From Epiperipatus broadwayi (Eukaryota > Onychophora > Udeonychophora > Euonychophora > Peripatidae), in assembly GCA_028023455.1 (NCBI GenBank), contig JAQFVV010012400.1:12589748-12653747 (forward strand): DNA of 64,000 nt, written 5' to 3'. A program made the translations under genes and the position numbers. Shown one piece after another: positions 25,717-36,837 of this stretch (position 1 is the first letter of the stretch; the number at the start of each line of letters is the position of its first letter). The notes beneath the pieces were generated by a model that was given only the letters and a program-made list of their open reading frames with translations, did not search any database and was not told where the DNA came from.

Positions 25717-26114
25717 AAATCCTAGATATAATATAAAATAAAATATATTTATCTAACAACAAAATGATATATGACAATAGCTGTAATATAGTCATTTACA
25801 ATCATAACGTACAAAAATATATAATTGGATAATGAAAAATTATTATAAAGATATTTAAGTGTAAATTATAGGCTTATGTTAATTTTATATAGAGCCAGTA
25901 GATGTCACTATTTATGCAATATAGGTTATTTTTGTAGTTGAGACATATTGAAAAGGGCAAAAATTTAACATTTGCCGAAAAGAGCTTTTTTTAATGTTAT
26001 TTTTATATGTTATGATTATATGACTATATTACAGCTATTGTCATACATCATTTTGTTGTGAGATAAAAATATTTTATTCTATATTATATCTAGGATTTAT
26101 TTTTAATTTGCAAA
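25717..26114. repeat. Inverted-repeat element with about 95-bp arms
   Basis: The left arm (25722-25815, with CCTAGATATAATAT, ATGACAATAGCTGTAATATA and CAATCATAAC) is matched in inverse by the right arm (26000-26108, with GTTATGATTATATG, TATTACAGCTATTGTCAT and ATATTATATCTAGG). The spacer is about 190 bp and contains no gene. This layout fits a non-autonomous DNA transposon or foldback element. Confidence 0.7.
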
Positions 26115-28351
26115 AGCAACATAAAGGATTTATTCCTTGTAATTTAGATGTTTGATTTAAAATTATATTGTATTCTATAAAAATGTGTATGTAAAGCCAC
26201 TAAATCAGGCACATTTAATTTTGACTACTGAAGTTAATCATGAATCAGATTCCAAGATTGGAAAATTTTGGTATGGCTATGTGGAGAATGATGCATATGA
26301 GCTGGATTTTCCAATGTTCCCCAAGTAAAGCATTGCAGGTATCAAATTTTGTTAATAATTATTTCATTAGAACGATTATGATGCATAAAAAATGGGAGCA
26401 ATGGTATTTGAAAAAGTATAAAAACAACAACTTTGAATTGAAATATAAATAGTAGTTATAATTTTATACTTTGCAAATCTAGTCCCAAATATAAACTAAG
26501 CTACCTACCTACATATGGTATTAATTTCTATGGTAAAAAAGACATTCTTGGTGTGAAAGAAATTTAAAAAATGTTTATTGTCTAATTGTGAATGAAAAGT
26601 CAAACAAGTAAAAATTGAATAAAACCAAAGCTTTAGTGTAAAACAATAAATGCTAAACCAAGTACATATCCTTAGAAATAATGAATTTAAAATGCTATAG
26701 AAAGTTTGAATTAAGATGTGTTTAAGCTTATGACTAACTTTGAAGTTTAATCCTGCATTATATGAATTTCTTATTTTGAATATTAAGTTAATCTTAAGGA
26801 AATGTATATGTTTTTATTGGATCCAGAAGAAAAATGTAGATCTTGTATCAGGTTGTTAATTGTGTGAAAGGATATCATAATATCATGAAATAATCATATA
26901 ATAATAATAATAATCTGATTTCTGAAAATTATGGTCATATAAAAAATATATTTGGATAATATGTGCAAGCTAATAATATGTGTGTATAAACTTAAACAAT
27001 TGGATGGAGGATGATGATCAAAAGTGATGAACTGTGCTAAGAGCGAACTCTTATGTATATTTTTTTTTACTTTATTGTTTATTAATTTGTCAAATATTAA
27101 AAGATTATTTTATTGACTATATTAGTTAAACATATTGCAAAATATACTCGGTGTTAAATTTAGGCTATGGTAGGGTAAAATATACCTTTATTTTAAAATT
27201 ATCTATTAATATTGCTTAACCCTGATGCTATCATGAAATGAATGAAGTATTCATGTAAAAGTGTGGAATGTTTGTATAAGATGTTCACGGATATAATTTT
27301 ATGCATATAGTTAAGATTGATGTTTTAATGCTTTATTTTGTTTATGTATTTTAAAAGTTTAATATTGCTATGTCCTAAAGGTTGAGGGAAATCATTATAT
27401 GTTAAAGAAAATGAATGATGCACATTTCTATTTCATAGTATTTAAGATTTAGATATATATTTTTATTTAGTCATATTACACTATTATTAAATTATCGGTT
27501 CATACATCAAAAATAGAGTTTTTTATAAGAGTTCAACCCATGTTGTCTCAGGATTATGTGAGATTATGAATGACTCTTGTTTGATCAAGGTACACTAAGT
27601 CCTTGCTGGCTTGAAGGTTGAGATAGAGCATAGCTCTCTCATGATGATAAGTGTTAAGAATTTTAATGCATTCGGAGATCGAGGGTATATTCCTCTTTCC
27701 ATTATTAATCTACTCCGTAAGAGGTATTTTCATAGTTGTAGTAGTAGTAATTTGTGCATGCCCATCTTCATATGTGTAGTGACTAGGTCTTAACATATCT
27801 CATAGCCCTCAGGTAGAAGGTACACTCTGGATTCATGCCAGCATGAATGTTATTTCGTGAATTTCTTTTCCTTATGGAGGTATATGTTATTGCCATATCT
27901 TGATATGAAACCCTGTTTAAATTTTGTGATGGATCATTGTGTAGTCTTTTGAAGTGTGTTATCTATTTCAGAGTATTTTAGATTTAAAATATGACTTAAG
28001 AATTGATATATAATGTTTACTTGAGCACTGCTCACAATCATTTTGAGAACCGATAATCATTCAAAATTTAGATTTCATGTAGAAAGCTTAGATAAGCAAT
28101 ATGCATCATATCCATCCCATAGTCAAATCAAGTCACTGCTGGGCTGGTAAAACAAATGGGTAATACTCCTGTTGGGGACATAGAAAGCATTAAATGTATA
28201 TATGTGCATGAATGTGACCTCTAAAGCAGCTAATCATTTGAGAATTAAGGGTTGAGGAATTTAATACATGGATAAGCAACGATTTATACAAATAGTTATA
28301 GGTGTCAAATGTACATCTAGGCATAATATTAATTTTACCAAGTCATGGCTA
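26115..28351. other. AT-rich stretch without a supported gene
   Basis: No recognisable TE protein or RNA gene. Around 26180-26330 two overlapping plus-strand frames of 50-70 codons have somewhat protein-like composition (one reads KFWYGYVENDAYELDF), but neither shows a known motif. Short AAT runs occur near 26900. Confidence 0.45.
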
Positions 28352-30263
28352 TGTCTAAGGGTTTCTCCGTGTTGGAAACCAATCAGATAGCATTAAAACA
28401 AAACAAATATGCAGTTGACATTTCTATATATTTTAACAGTATGTATATACACATGTTGCGCAAGTGTAAGTGTGTACATGAGTTACATAATTAAAAAAAT
28501 ATAAAATTAAAATAATCATAATTTAATAGTTTGAAAGGGTAGAAAGTTAAAAAATAGAAGGAAATTTTTAGAGATAAGTTAGTAATTAGTTAATAATTGT
28601 AACTTGTCTTTCTTTTATATATTTTTATTTTATAATCTTGTCAAAAATACTCTTTGAAAAAAGTATTTTTAATTAAAAAAATAAAAAGTTCTTATGATTA
28701 AATTAAATAGTTTGCACAAAATTAATCAGGCTCTGGAGATTAAGATTACAGACTGATTAGTTGAACAATATGATTAATCTCTGCAATTAAAATAGGAAAA
28801 CCAAAAAAATAAAGAATGTATTGATAGCACTGTTGAAACTCGAGAAAGGGTGGGGTCAGAGTAGTATAAAAGACACACATCCTCTATTGTCTTCAGTTTT
28901 AGTTGAATTTGAATTCAATTCAGTTAAAGAATTATTCAAGAGAATGAGTGGCTAGAACTGATCCTGGTGCCACTGCTCGTCTCCCATGTGCCATTAGCAA
29001 AATGTCATGGTAAATTACTCTAACTCACCTTCTGCTGATGTTTTAACCTTCCCTACCAAATTAAGTGAACCAAACATTCCATATAACAAGAACCCAAAAA
29101 GCTTTATTTATATTAAACATATGCTGACCCAGAATCTGACCAGATCCGTGAACAAGAGTGATCACCCACATACAAAGAAAAACAAGAACTGTGCATACCC
29201 ATATATAAAAACCAAGAATTGTGCATATCCACATACAAAGAAAAACCAAAAACTGTGCTGTATAAATCCTAGGTAAATATTCATTGACGTCATTATCAAA
29301 ACTTTTAAATTTTATCTGAAATAAGAATTTGTTATCATAAGCATGCATACTTGTTAAGTGTATACTATCCCGTATGTGTTTCATATTTAATTATTTTCAT
29401 TATTATTACATTTATAATTATTAGCTTTTAATAAATTTGTTTAAATTACTAATGTCATTTTACATCTCTCTCTCTCTATTCATCTAAGTAAATTTGTAAC
29501 CAGTCTCATGTTAAGAACTAGCCATGGGTCAAGCGCTTAAAATGTGTTAGTAACATTTCATGGGTTCCAAAGTAAGTAATGGATGGTGCCCTGGGTTTAA
29601 ACCCATTATAAATATCCCCATGAGATGTTTCATGTTTCATGCAGCTGGGGAGCTATTTCAGTGTGGAAAGGTGGCTGTTGGTTTAATATTTTATTAAATC
29701 ATGATCTGACCAGGGTATGATTGATATGTAATTATTTCTCATATTTACTCCCCTGCTTGAGTAATGGGTCCCTTAAAAATCATATTTCAAAATCATATTT
29801 GTTTTATAAAATAGAATAAATAAATAAAAAAGTTTAAAAAGTTAAGTTTAAGGAGGGGAAATTCCCATTATAATACAATTATTTAATTACACAAATTACA
29901 AAGGACTGGTAAGATACTACATATTTATTGGTAGAAACAATTAAACAATACTTGCATTGCATTATAAGTTCAACCAATTAGTCATTTTGACCCTCAAACT
30001 CTTTGACAATTTCTAGCTTGCTACTGCCATTTTGTTTTTACAGCTTTATCTGCAATTTATGTCAGTTTGTTATAGTTTCCATTTCTATTTATTCCACACA
30101 GGAAGGTATGGGGCTGAGGAAGAAAAAATTGTCTCCTGACTTTTTATATTATTCCATTTATCATGCATAGAAGTGCTCTCTTTAATTTTAATTACTAGAG
30201 TGATATAGTAAGCATGTACATAACATTTTCAGTTCATCTTTTGCAAAAAGCACAAACACAGCA
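28352..30263 (-). repeat. Gypsy 3' LTR, split by an insertion
   Basis: LTR sequence occupies 28352-28430 and resumes at about 29877-30263. In the right-hand LTR these two parts are contiguous: GACATTTATATATATAATTA spans the join. Shared landmarks include TTTACAGCTTTATCTGCAAT and TGCTCTCTTTAATTTT versus CACTCTCTTTAATTTT. The left LTR keeps a block near 29900-29955 that the right one lacks. Confidence 0.75.
28431..29876 (+). other. 1.45-kb insertion within the LTR, promoter-like core
   Basis: This sequence is absent from the other LTR, so it was inserted after the element. Near 28870 AGTATAAAAGACAC looks like a TATA box, followed by a transcript-like stretch and an ATG at 29007 opening an 89-codon frame of unknown type. 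The frame's second half is made of roughly 33-bp repeats (about 29160-29260, CACATACAAAGAAAAAC and similar). A TC-rich run lies at 29466-29477. Near the right end AAGGAGGGGAA (about 29851) is purine-rich. It may be an LTR-bearing or TRIM-like element of another family. No target duplication could be fixed. Confidence 0.45.
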
Positions 30264-30889
30264 GTCCTTCCCCAATCTAGAAATAAATGATATTTAACTA
30301 ACACACATAATCATTAAATTTAATCAGTAGATGTCTTGTTCTGAAAGCTTTAGGGATGTTCTCCCAATCTTCACATGGGGTATGAGTCAGTTCCAATTGT
30401 TGTTAACACACACAATTTTTCTTCCTTCTCTGTTTGTAAATCGAGTTCATCTCTACAATCAGTTTCATCCTCATGTCTTTTATTTGTATTAGCTTCAGGT
30501 AATGTATTTAAATATCCATCTGGTATAGTTTTCACAGCAATAGTGAAGGTGGTTTATATGTTACCTGAACATCTTGCCATTTTGTAAATTCACCAGATGT
30601 ATTTGCTTAGACAATATTTGTTTTACCACACCAGGAATCCATTTATGTTTCAGCAAGTCATGGATTCAAATTTTCTCATCTGGTAAGAATTTCATAGCTA
30701 GAGGGGGTTTACTGCCTTTAGCTTTGACAGGTAATAGCTGAGACAAATGTGTGCAAAAAATAGCAATACATCAATAATCTGCAGGGTCTTTCTGGTTGCT
30801 GTATTCAGTGTAAAGTGTTGTGTGTAGTTGGCTGCACTAAGGCTTTGGACATATTTTTATTGTTTTTTAAGGTATAATTTAAATGTTGA

Positions 30890-31560
30890 CACACTCTGCA
30901 ATGCCATTACTCTCTAGATGGTATGGAGGTGTAAGAATGTTTTAGTCCCCATCATCCAGAAAATCTATAAAGTTTCTCAAGGTGAAGCCTGAACCATTAT
31001 CCATTACAATTGATTTACGATAGCCATGTGTAGCAAACAATTCATTTAAAATACTGATGTTACATTCAGCTGTGGTGTTCTTGACTAATCTATACTCAGT
31101 CCAATGTGAATATGCATCTACCAATAGCAGTCTTGAATGCCCTTTAATGGACTAACTTGGTCTAAATTAACACATGTCCAGGGAAGAAGTAGGTGTTTCC
31201 CATGATTCAAATTGTTTGGATGGTAGCTTCACTGTTTGTTGACAAATCCTTTTATTAAGTTTTCTATATCATTTGTCAAATTCAGCCACCATACATATAA
31301 TCTGGCAAGTGCTTTTATTCTCATGATTCCCGAATGTCCCTGATGCAATAGATTTAATATGTGGATTCTACCTTCAGTAGGAACCAGCACACAGTCATTA
31401 TTCAAAATATATCCTTTACAAACTGAGAGTCCACCTCTGATGCAGATTGCTTTGTTTAGTTCTGCAGGGCATTTGATTGGCTGACCGTGTTTTATCCATC
31501 ATATTAATTGGACAAAACCCTTATCTTCATCCAATATGCAATGACTGCACTATTTACCCT
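30890..31560 (-). pseudogene. Gypsy integrase
   Basis: The enzyme that joins element cDNA to the host genome. The zinc-binding N-terminal domain is visible as LHQGHSGIMRIKALARLYVW (about 31300-31360). The catalytic core starts at MVDAYSHWTEY (first Asp) and continues to FATHGYRKSIVMDNGSGF (second Asp) in an open run 31124-30942. LESNGIAE (about 30900-30920), carrying the catalytic Glu, follows after a break. Stops and frameshifts separate these parts. Confidence 0.8.
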
Positions 31561-31704
31561 TTTTGAATTTAGCATGTCAGTAAAATTTCTTTTTTTTAAT
31601 ATTAGAAATACCTTTTCCATAAGATCTGCTAATCTAAATGGAGCATCAGCATGTCCAATCTTTGCCCTCAACTTATAGATTAGCTTGAAATCATAATGTG
31701 ATAT

Positions 31705-31932
31705 TTATCCATCATAACATACGTTGCCTTGTATATTCGGGTATTCTTTTTCAGAGCCAAAAATTCTCATTAGAGAGCAATGATCAGTATAAACGGTAAA
31801 GCTCTGCCCATATATGTATTGATGGAACTTCTTAACAGCAAAAACCGCTCCCAACATTTCTTTAACCACTTGGCTATAATTTTTCTCTGCAGATGTCAGT
31901 ACTCTAGAGGCATAAGCAATTGCACATAGCAC
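31705..31932 (-). pseudogene. Gypsy RNase H domain
   Basis: Degrades the RNA strand during reverse transcription. The readable part is IAYASRVLTSAEKNYSQVVK followed by EMLGAVFAVKKFHQYIYG and FTVYTDHCSL, which hold the Glu and Asp of the RNase H active site. The frame is open for about 75 codons and broken on both sides. Confidence 0.8.
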
Positions 31933-32139
31933 GAGTATGATATGGCAGCTCCAACACCATATTCAGACACATTTGTTGTAATACTTACAGCCACATCGCT
32001 AAGGTAATGAACCAATAGTGCCCCAGAAGTACTTTGCAGTTCTAAATGCCTTGTCCTGTTTAATATTCCAAGCCTAACATTGTTTTTTAAAGCAATTTGT
32101 GCAATGAAGATAGTAAATGTGATTTTCCATGTAGAAAAC

Positions 32140-32917
32140 TCATAAAAATTTAAAAGTCTGAGAAATGCTTGCAGTTCTTTTACATTTTTGGTTTCTCCAC
32201 ATTCTTAAAGTTTTTACTTTGTCTGGGTCTGGATAGTGTCCATTAGCATTTATTATGTGTCCCAGAAATTTAATTTCCCTGGTGGACCATATCCATTTAT
32301 TTACATTTAGTTTTAACTTGCCTAGTGCAAGCTTTGAGCAAACAAGATCCATTCACTTTTCCAGCTCAGCTTCTGTCATGACAGTAATCAAAATGTCATC
32401 CAGATATGGAATTATCCCATCTATGAATCTAAATAACATCCACTTTTGCCTGGAAAACATTTGGTGCGATTATTATACCATAAGGTAATTTATTGCACTT
32501 ATATAATTCTTTGTGTATAGTTAAAAAAGTGAGTAGCTCCACTGTATTTTCAGTTATAGGGATTTGGTAAAAAGCTGCCTTTAAGTCTATTTTGGAAAAA
32601 TAATTAGCTGTCTGCAATAATGCCAGCACTTCTCATATGCTTGAAACCAGATAAGATCCCTTGTTTATATATTTGATAATACTGATCCTATAATCCCTGC
32701 ATAAGTGAACACTTCCATCTGATTTCATTATAGGTGTCACCCAGGAAAATTCTTCATCTGATTTCATTATAGGTGTCACCCAGGAAAATTCTTCAATAAG
32801 TGTTAAGACTCCTTTAGCCACAAAATCACTTATTGTTTTTTCAACTTTATCTCTAATCGCAAATGGCATCTTACATGGTTTATATACAATCACTTTTGCA
32901 TCCTTTACCAACTCCAC
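32140..32917 (-). pseudogene. Gypsy reverse transcriptase
   Basis: Motifs in order: FVAKGVLTLIEE, SDGSVHLCRDYR, FSKIDLKAAFYQIPI (catalytic Asp), KLPYGIIIAPNVFQ, IPYLDDILIT (catalytic LDD, about 32385-32415) and REIKFLGHIINANG. A 13-residue segment (EEFSWVTPIMKSD) is duplicated in tandem near 32730-32790, and stops fall at several places, including one just after the LDD block. Confidence 0.85.
32735..32794 (-). repeat. Short tandem duplication inside the gypsy RT
   Basis: A block of about 40 bp ending TTCATTATAGGTGTCACCCA is repeated head to tail, so the peptide EEFSWVTPIMKSD occurs twice in the same frame. Relatives have it once. Confidence 0.7.
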
Positions 32918-33076
32918 AGCAACTGGTCTTGCTCTAAACTCTGATTATTCTGGCATAAACAATTTCAGATATCTTTCTCATTGCAGTTTCCACCAGAAGT
33001 CCAGTTTCTAACTAATAATGGGTTAATGTCTTTATTTATCACATACAACACAAAAAATCTACATCTAGAATTTAAT

Positions 33077-34122
33077 ATTACTGGAACTTGAAATAAATTG
33101 AACTACTGCTGAAACTCATTGCACTCATTAAAATACCCATCTGAAAGCCAATCAGATGTCATAATAGCCATCTAAATGACAATCAAACCTAAACACACAA
33201 CAAAGATTTTACAAGAAAAGGGTGGCCACCCTTCTCTCAACTTTTCTTTCTATATATCTAAGCCAGTCATAAGTATTTAGGTTTGAAAGCTTGAAGCTTT
33301 AAATATCTTCACAAACAACTCACTGAGTCTAAATCATAAACATACAATGCGAAATCCTATGAATTACTATGTAGTAGTTTTTAGAATACATAACAAGCAG
33401 TAAAGTATGTAAATAATATTTTAATTTGTGAAGTGCAGATAGTTGAAAATTGAAATAAATTGAGCTACTGCTGAAACTCACTGCACTCATTAAAATACCC
33501 ATCTGACAGTCAATCAGATGACATGATAGCCATCTAAATGACAATCAAACCTAAACACACAACAAAGATTTTACGACAAAAGGGCAGCCACCCTTCTCTC
33601 AACTTTTCTTTCTTTATATCTGAGCCAGTCGTAAGTTTTTAGGTTTGGCTGTTGGATGGGTATTTTAATGAGGGCAGTGAGTTTCAGCAGTAGCTCAATT
33701 TATTTCAATTTTTCAACTATCTGCACTTCACAAGTTAAAATATTATTTACATACTTTACTGCTTGTTATGTATTCTAAAAACTACTATGTAGTAAATCAT
33801 AGGATTTTGTGTTGTATGTTTATGATTTAGACTCAGTGAGTTGTTTGTGAAGATATTTAAGGCTTCAAGCTTTCAAACCTAAATACTTATGACTGGCTTA
33901 GATATATAGAAAGAAAAGTTGGGAGAAGGGTAGCCGCCCTTTTCTTGTAAAATCTTTGTTGTGTGTTTAGGTTTGATTGTTGTTTAGACAGCTATCATGA
34001 CATCTGATTGGCTGTTGGATGGGTATTTTAATGAGTGCAGTGAGTTTCAGCAGTATCTCAATTTATTTCAATTTTCAACTATCTGCGCTTCGAAAATTAA
34101 AATATTATTTATTACTGGAACT
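33077..34122. mobile_element. Foldback element inserted in the gypsy coding region
   Basis: The 12-bp target sequence ATTACTGGAACT occurs at 33077-33088 and 34111-34122. Between them lie tandem units of about 360 bp: one full plus one partial unit in one orientation (33089-33452 and 33453-about 33638), then the same in inverse (about 33639-34110). Landmarks include CTACTGCTGAAACTCA, CAAACCTAAACACACAACAA and GAAGTGCAGATAG. Counting the target once, the gypsy reading frame lines up on both sides. No protein-coding capacity was seen. The variable-length duplication and tandem-plus-inverted layout recall Penelope-like element termini or foldback transposons. Confidence 0.8.
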
Positions 34123-34165
34123 GTAATTTTCCTGCAAATTTCAACTTTATTTCCATTTCCATCTG

Positions 34166-34381
34166 TCACCAACACATTTTATGTAGATTAAACTTATTAC
34201 TATGGTCTTCTATAATCCCCATCAAGTCTTTAAGTGAGATTAATGACAAACCGGCACTGCTATCAACTTCCATAGTGATCTGTTTTCCACAAATTTGCAA
34301 ATGTATCAGGACTAGATACATTTTCATGTTGCTATTTGTTATGGTTTTGATGGATGATTTCCTGTATTCTGCCTCTCCCAA
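34166..34381 (-). pseudogene. Gypsy aspartic protease
   Basis: The polyprotein-cleaving protease. It shows ITMEVDSSAGLSLIS, corresponding to the active-site loop (usually D-S/T-G-A), here with Ser in place of the Gly. The frame is open for about 71 codons. Downstream coding sequence is interrupted by the foldback insertion at 33089-34110 and resumes on its far side. Confidence 0.7.
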
Positions 34382-34384
34382 GAT

Positions 34385-35160
34385 TTGTAATCTGACCTTT
34401 TTCTAGCTGATTCATCATCTTTAGAATAACAAACTGCGGCTAAGTGCCCTCTCATGTTACAAATTTTGTATAATTTGTCTTTATGCCTACAACTATTTTT
34501 CATATGCCCCAATTTCCCACATCAAATACATTTTTGTTGTTTAATATGCCTATTGGGAATCAGGATATTGTTTTTTTGACTTTTCTTTAATGAATGAAAT
34601 TTTTTTGGGAGATTTAGATCTAGTATATTTTGATGCTATATTAAACATGGCTTCTTGTGTGATGCATTTGTCCATGGTGCTTTTATACATTAAATCAAGA
34701 TTACTCAATAGAACATTTCCAAAATTGTTGTTGGTCATCCCATACAAGAATTGTTTCATTAGATAGTCACTTCTTTCTGGACCAAATTCACAGTCTTTAG
34801 CTAACTTTCTTAATGCTAAGTCATAATCGATGTATTTTGCTTGTGCTACTGTATCCTATTTCTTAGCCTAAGGCATGCTATCCATTTTTGGAATGAAATA
34901 TTCATTTAATCTCTGTATAAGCTTCTGATATGGTAGGTCTTTCAGTTGTTTTGCATCGGTAAGCCTATTAGGCACTTGAATCATGTCTTGTCCCACCAAA
35001 TTCCACAGTGTGGAAATTTTATAGTGTCAACTTCAGTTTTATTAATAAACATCTAATATTCCACCTGCTCGATATAACATCCATGAATCAATGTTATTTA
35101 TGTTAAATTTACACATTGTTGAATTTAGAGCAACCATGGTTTATTCTTTCTTATTCAGTT
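34385..35160 (-). pseudogene. Gypsy gag region with zinc knuckles
   Basis: RNA-binding capsid precursor. Around 34435-34540 two zinc knuckles of CX2CX4HX4C type are recognisable: one with CGKLGHMKNSC, in which a stop replaces a residue between the first two Cys, and one ending CNMRGHLAAVC, in which the first Cys is lost. Upstream (34550-34759) lies an open stretch resembling gag, with frame breaks up to an ATG region near 35140. Confidence 0.65.
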
Positions 35161-35216
35161 TTTGAAATGCCTTATTTTAATTATAGTCACCGACTTGAAA
35201 CTGCATCACTCTGCTA

Positions 35217-35634
35217 TGTCTGAGGGTTTTTCCATGTTGGAAATCAGTCACATAGCATTAAAATAAAACAAACATACATTTGACATTTATATATATAATT
35301 ATTTAATTACATGGATTGCCTTATAAGTTCAACCAATTAATTAGTTATTTCTACCCGCAAACTCTTTGACAATTTCTGCCATTTTGTTTTTACAGCTTTA
35401 TCTGCAATTTATGGCCATTTGTTATAGTTGCCATTTCTATTTGTTCCACATGGGAAGGTACAGGACTAAGGCAGAAAAAAAGTCTGACTTTTTATATTAA
35501 TCCATTTATTGTGCATAATTTCAGGAGCATAAATAAGTAGTAGCACTCTCTTTAATTTTATTTACTAAAGTGATATAGTAACTGTGTACATAATGTTTTC
35601 AGTTCATCTTTTTGCAAAAAGTGCCAATATAGCA
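35217..35634 (-). repeat. Gypsy 5' LTR
   Basis: An uninterrupted 418-bp LTR, matching the split left LTR along its length with several indels. On the plus strand it starts TGTCTGAGGGTTTTTCC and ends at ATAGCA. The primer-binding site should lie just below 35217 on the minus strand, but the sequence there (TAGCAGAGTGATGCAG) was not matched to a tRNA. Confidence 0.75.
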
Positions 35635-36426
35635 GTCAGTAGCATTAAGGAGTATGTTGGTCTTAGTTAATAAAGTTAACAAGTTAATTTCTTAGTTGCT
35701 CAGTATAAGTATTATAATAAATGCTTATTGAAGCTTGCCTCCCAGGAAAGTGGTGTCAAACCAGCAAAATATAACTGATCAAAATATTTTTTATAATATT
35801 TATTTACTTTGTTCCAGTTACCTAAATAAGGATATGTTTGTAGCAAGGGAGGCATATTTGTAGAAATGTAAGCACATGGAAGGGATCATTTTCCATAGTG
35901 GCTGTAAATCCCATATTGTTCTATTATATTGTTGTTATAGTTTATCATTTATTCTATTAATAAACATTATGTGTTATTTAAAAATTTTGGTGTAATGTCT
36001 TAATGTTTTTGTTACCCACAAAATCCAGAAATCTCTTCATATGCAATTTTAATGAAATATTTAATGCTTATTTCAGTACAGAAATATTATAAAAATTTAA
36101 TTATTAAATTAATATTTGTTTTGAGATTTGAGAAATGCTTTAAAAAAGCAGTCTTAACTTGTGTTATAAATTATTATAGTTATATGGCAAACATCTGGAA
36201 AAAGATCTAATTTTAAAAGTTAATCATCATTTTTCATAGAGTTATTTTATTGTGACTAATATTTTGGGTGGACATAAAATCCCTTTCTCACTCCTGGTAT
36301 TTGAATGTGCTTCCAGTTGATAATAATTTAGTTAAATTTTAGAGCAATTAAAATATTTTATCCTAATTGATTATTGGGGAGTTTATAAGATTTACTATTA
36401 TTATCATTGCTTGATGAAAAGTAGAT
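35635..36426. other. Intergenic, no gene seen
   Basis: AT-rich sequence between the gypsy element and the hairpin element family. No coding or RNA signal was recognised. Confidence 0.5.
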
Positions 36427-36832
36427 ATAGCCACCACTATCCTATTAGGCAGGATTGGTTTTAAACCAATAAACATTATATGATCACCATTTTTTATGCT
36501 TGCTTATAACTGTTATTAAAACAGGCAAAACTCTCCATTCAGTATTGCTACTCACTGCAAGCCAGAGTAATCAATGGATGCTAGAAGGTTCCTCACTGAT
36601 GAAGGCCACAAGCCAGAAACTAGTCTGGGGATATTGGAAGAGTAGGCACTAGATAGGGATTTTATGCACAAGCCTTCTGGCATACATTGATTACTCTAGC
36701 TTGCACTGAGTGGCATTACTGTATGGAGAGTTTTGCCTGTTTAATAACAGTTATGAGCAAGCATAAGAAATGATGATCATGTGATGTTTGGTGGTTTAAC
36801 ACCAATCCTGTCTAATAGGATAGTGGTAGCTA
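36427..36832 (+). mobile_element. Hairpin element copy 1, fully palindromic, with hammerhead-like core
   Basis: Arms of about 160 bp (36427-36588 and 36673-36832) are inverted repeats. Landmarks are ATAGCCACCACTATCCTATT, AACAGGCAAAACTCTCCA and CAGAGTAATCAATGGATGC on the left and their complements on the right. The central 84 bases carry the hammerhead-like motif (listed separately) and GGCACTAGATAGGGATTTT. No coding capacity. It is one of four substantial family copies in this window (36427, 36838, 40547, 41942), plus fragments. Confidence 0.85.
36590..36631 (+). ncRNA. Hammerhead-ribozyme-like motif
   Basis: All parts of a type I hammerhead appear in order. The core CTGATGA is at 36596-36602. 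A stem II GGC (36604-36606) pairs with GCC (36612-36614), flanked by one A-A mismatch. GAAA is at 36616-36619. A minimal stem III is formed by the palindrome ACTAGT (36619-36624). C36625 would be the cleavage base, completing a GTC triplet. Stem I is TCCTCA (36590-36595) against TGGGGA (36626-36631), six pairs including one G-T. Very short stem III is known for hammerheads of Penelope-like elements and related retroelements. The A-A mismatch in stem II may weaken it. Other copies have lost the core, so activity is uncertain. Confidence 0.5.
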
Positions 36833-36837
36833 TGGTT

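Larger units (their letters stand above)
28352..35634 (-). mobile_element. Ty3/gypsy-type LTR retrotransposon with two nested insertions
   Basis: Related LTRs bound an internal region coding on the minus strand in the order zinc-knuckle gag, aspartic protease, reverse transcriptase, RNase H, integrase. Integrase after RNase H places it with Ty3/gypsy rather than copia. Both LTRs begin on the plus strand with TGTCTRAGGGTTT and end in GCA. A purine-rich polypurine tract (reverse complement of GTCCTTCCCC, 30264-30273) abuts the left LTR, as expected for the 3' LTR of a minus-strand element. Every domain is interrupted by stops or frameshifts. The LTRs differ by several indels, so the insertion is old. 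No matching short target duplication was found at the outer ends. Insertions at 28431-29876 and 33089-34110 are younger than the element. Confidence 0.85.

Noticed and set aside
26177-26330. Candidate exon (frame containing KFWYGYVENDAYELDF)
   Set aside because: About 50 codons only, no known motif, no convincing splice pair; a second overlapping frame is equally long.
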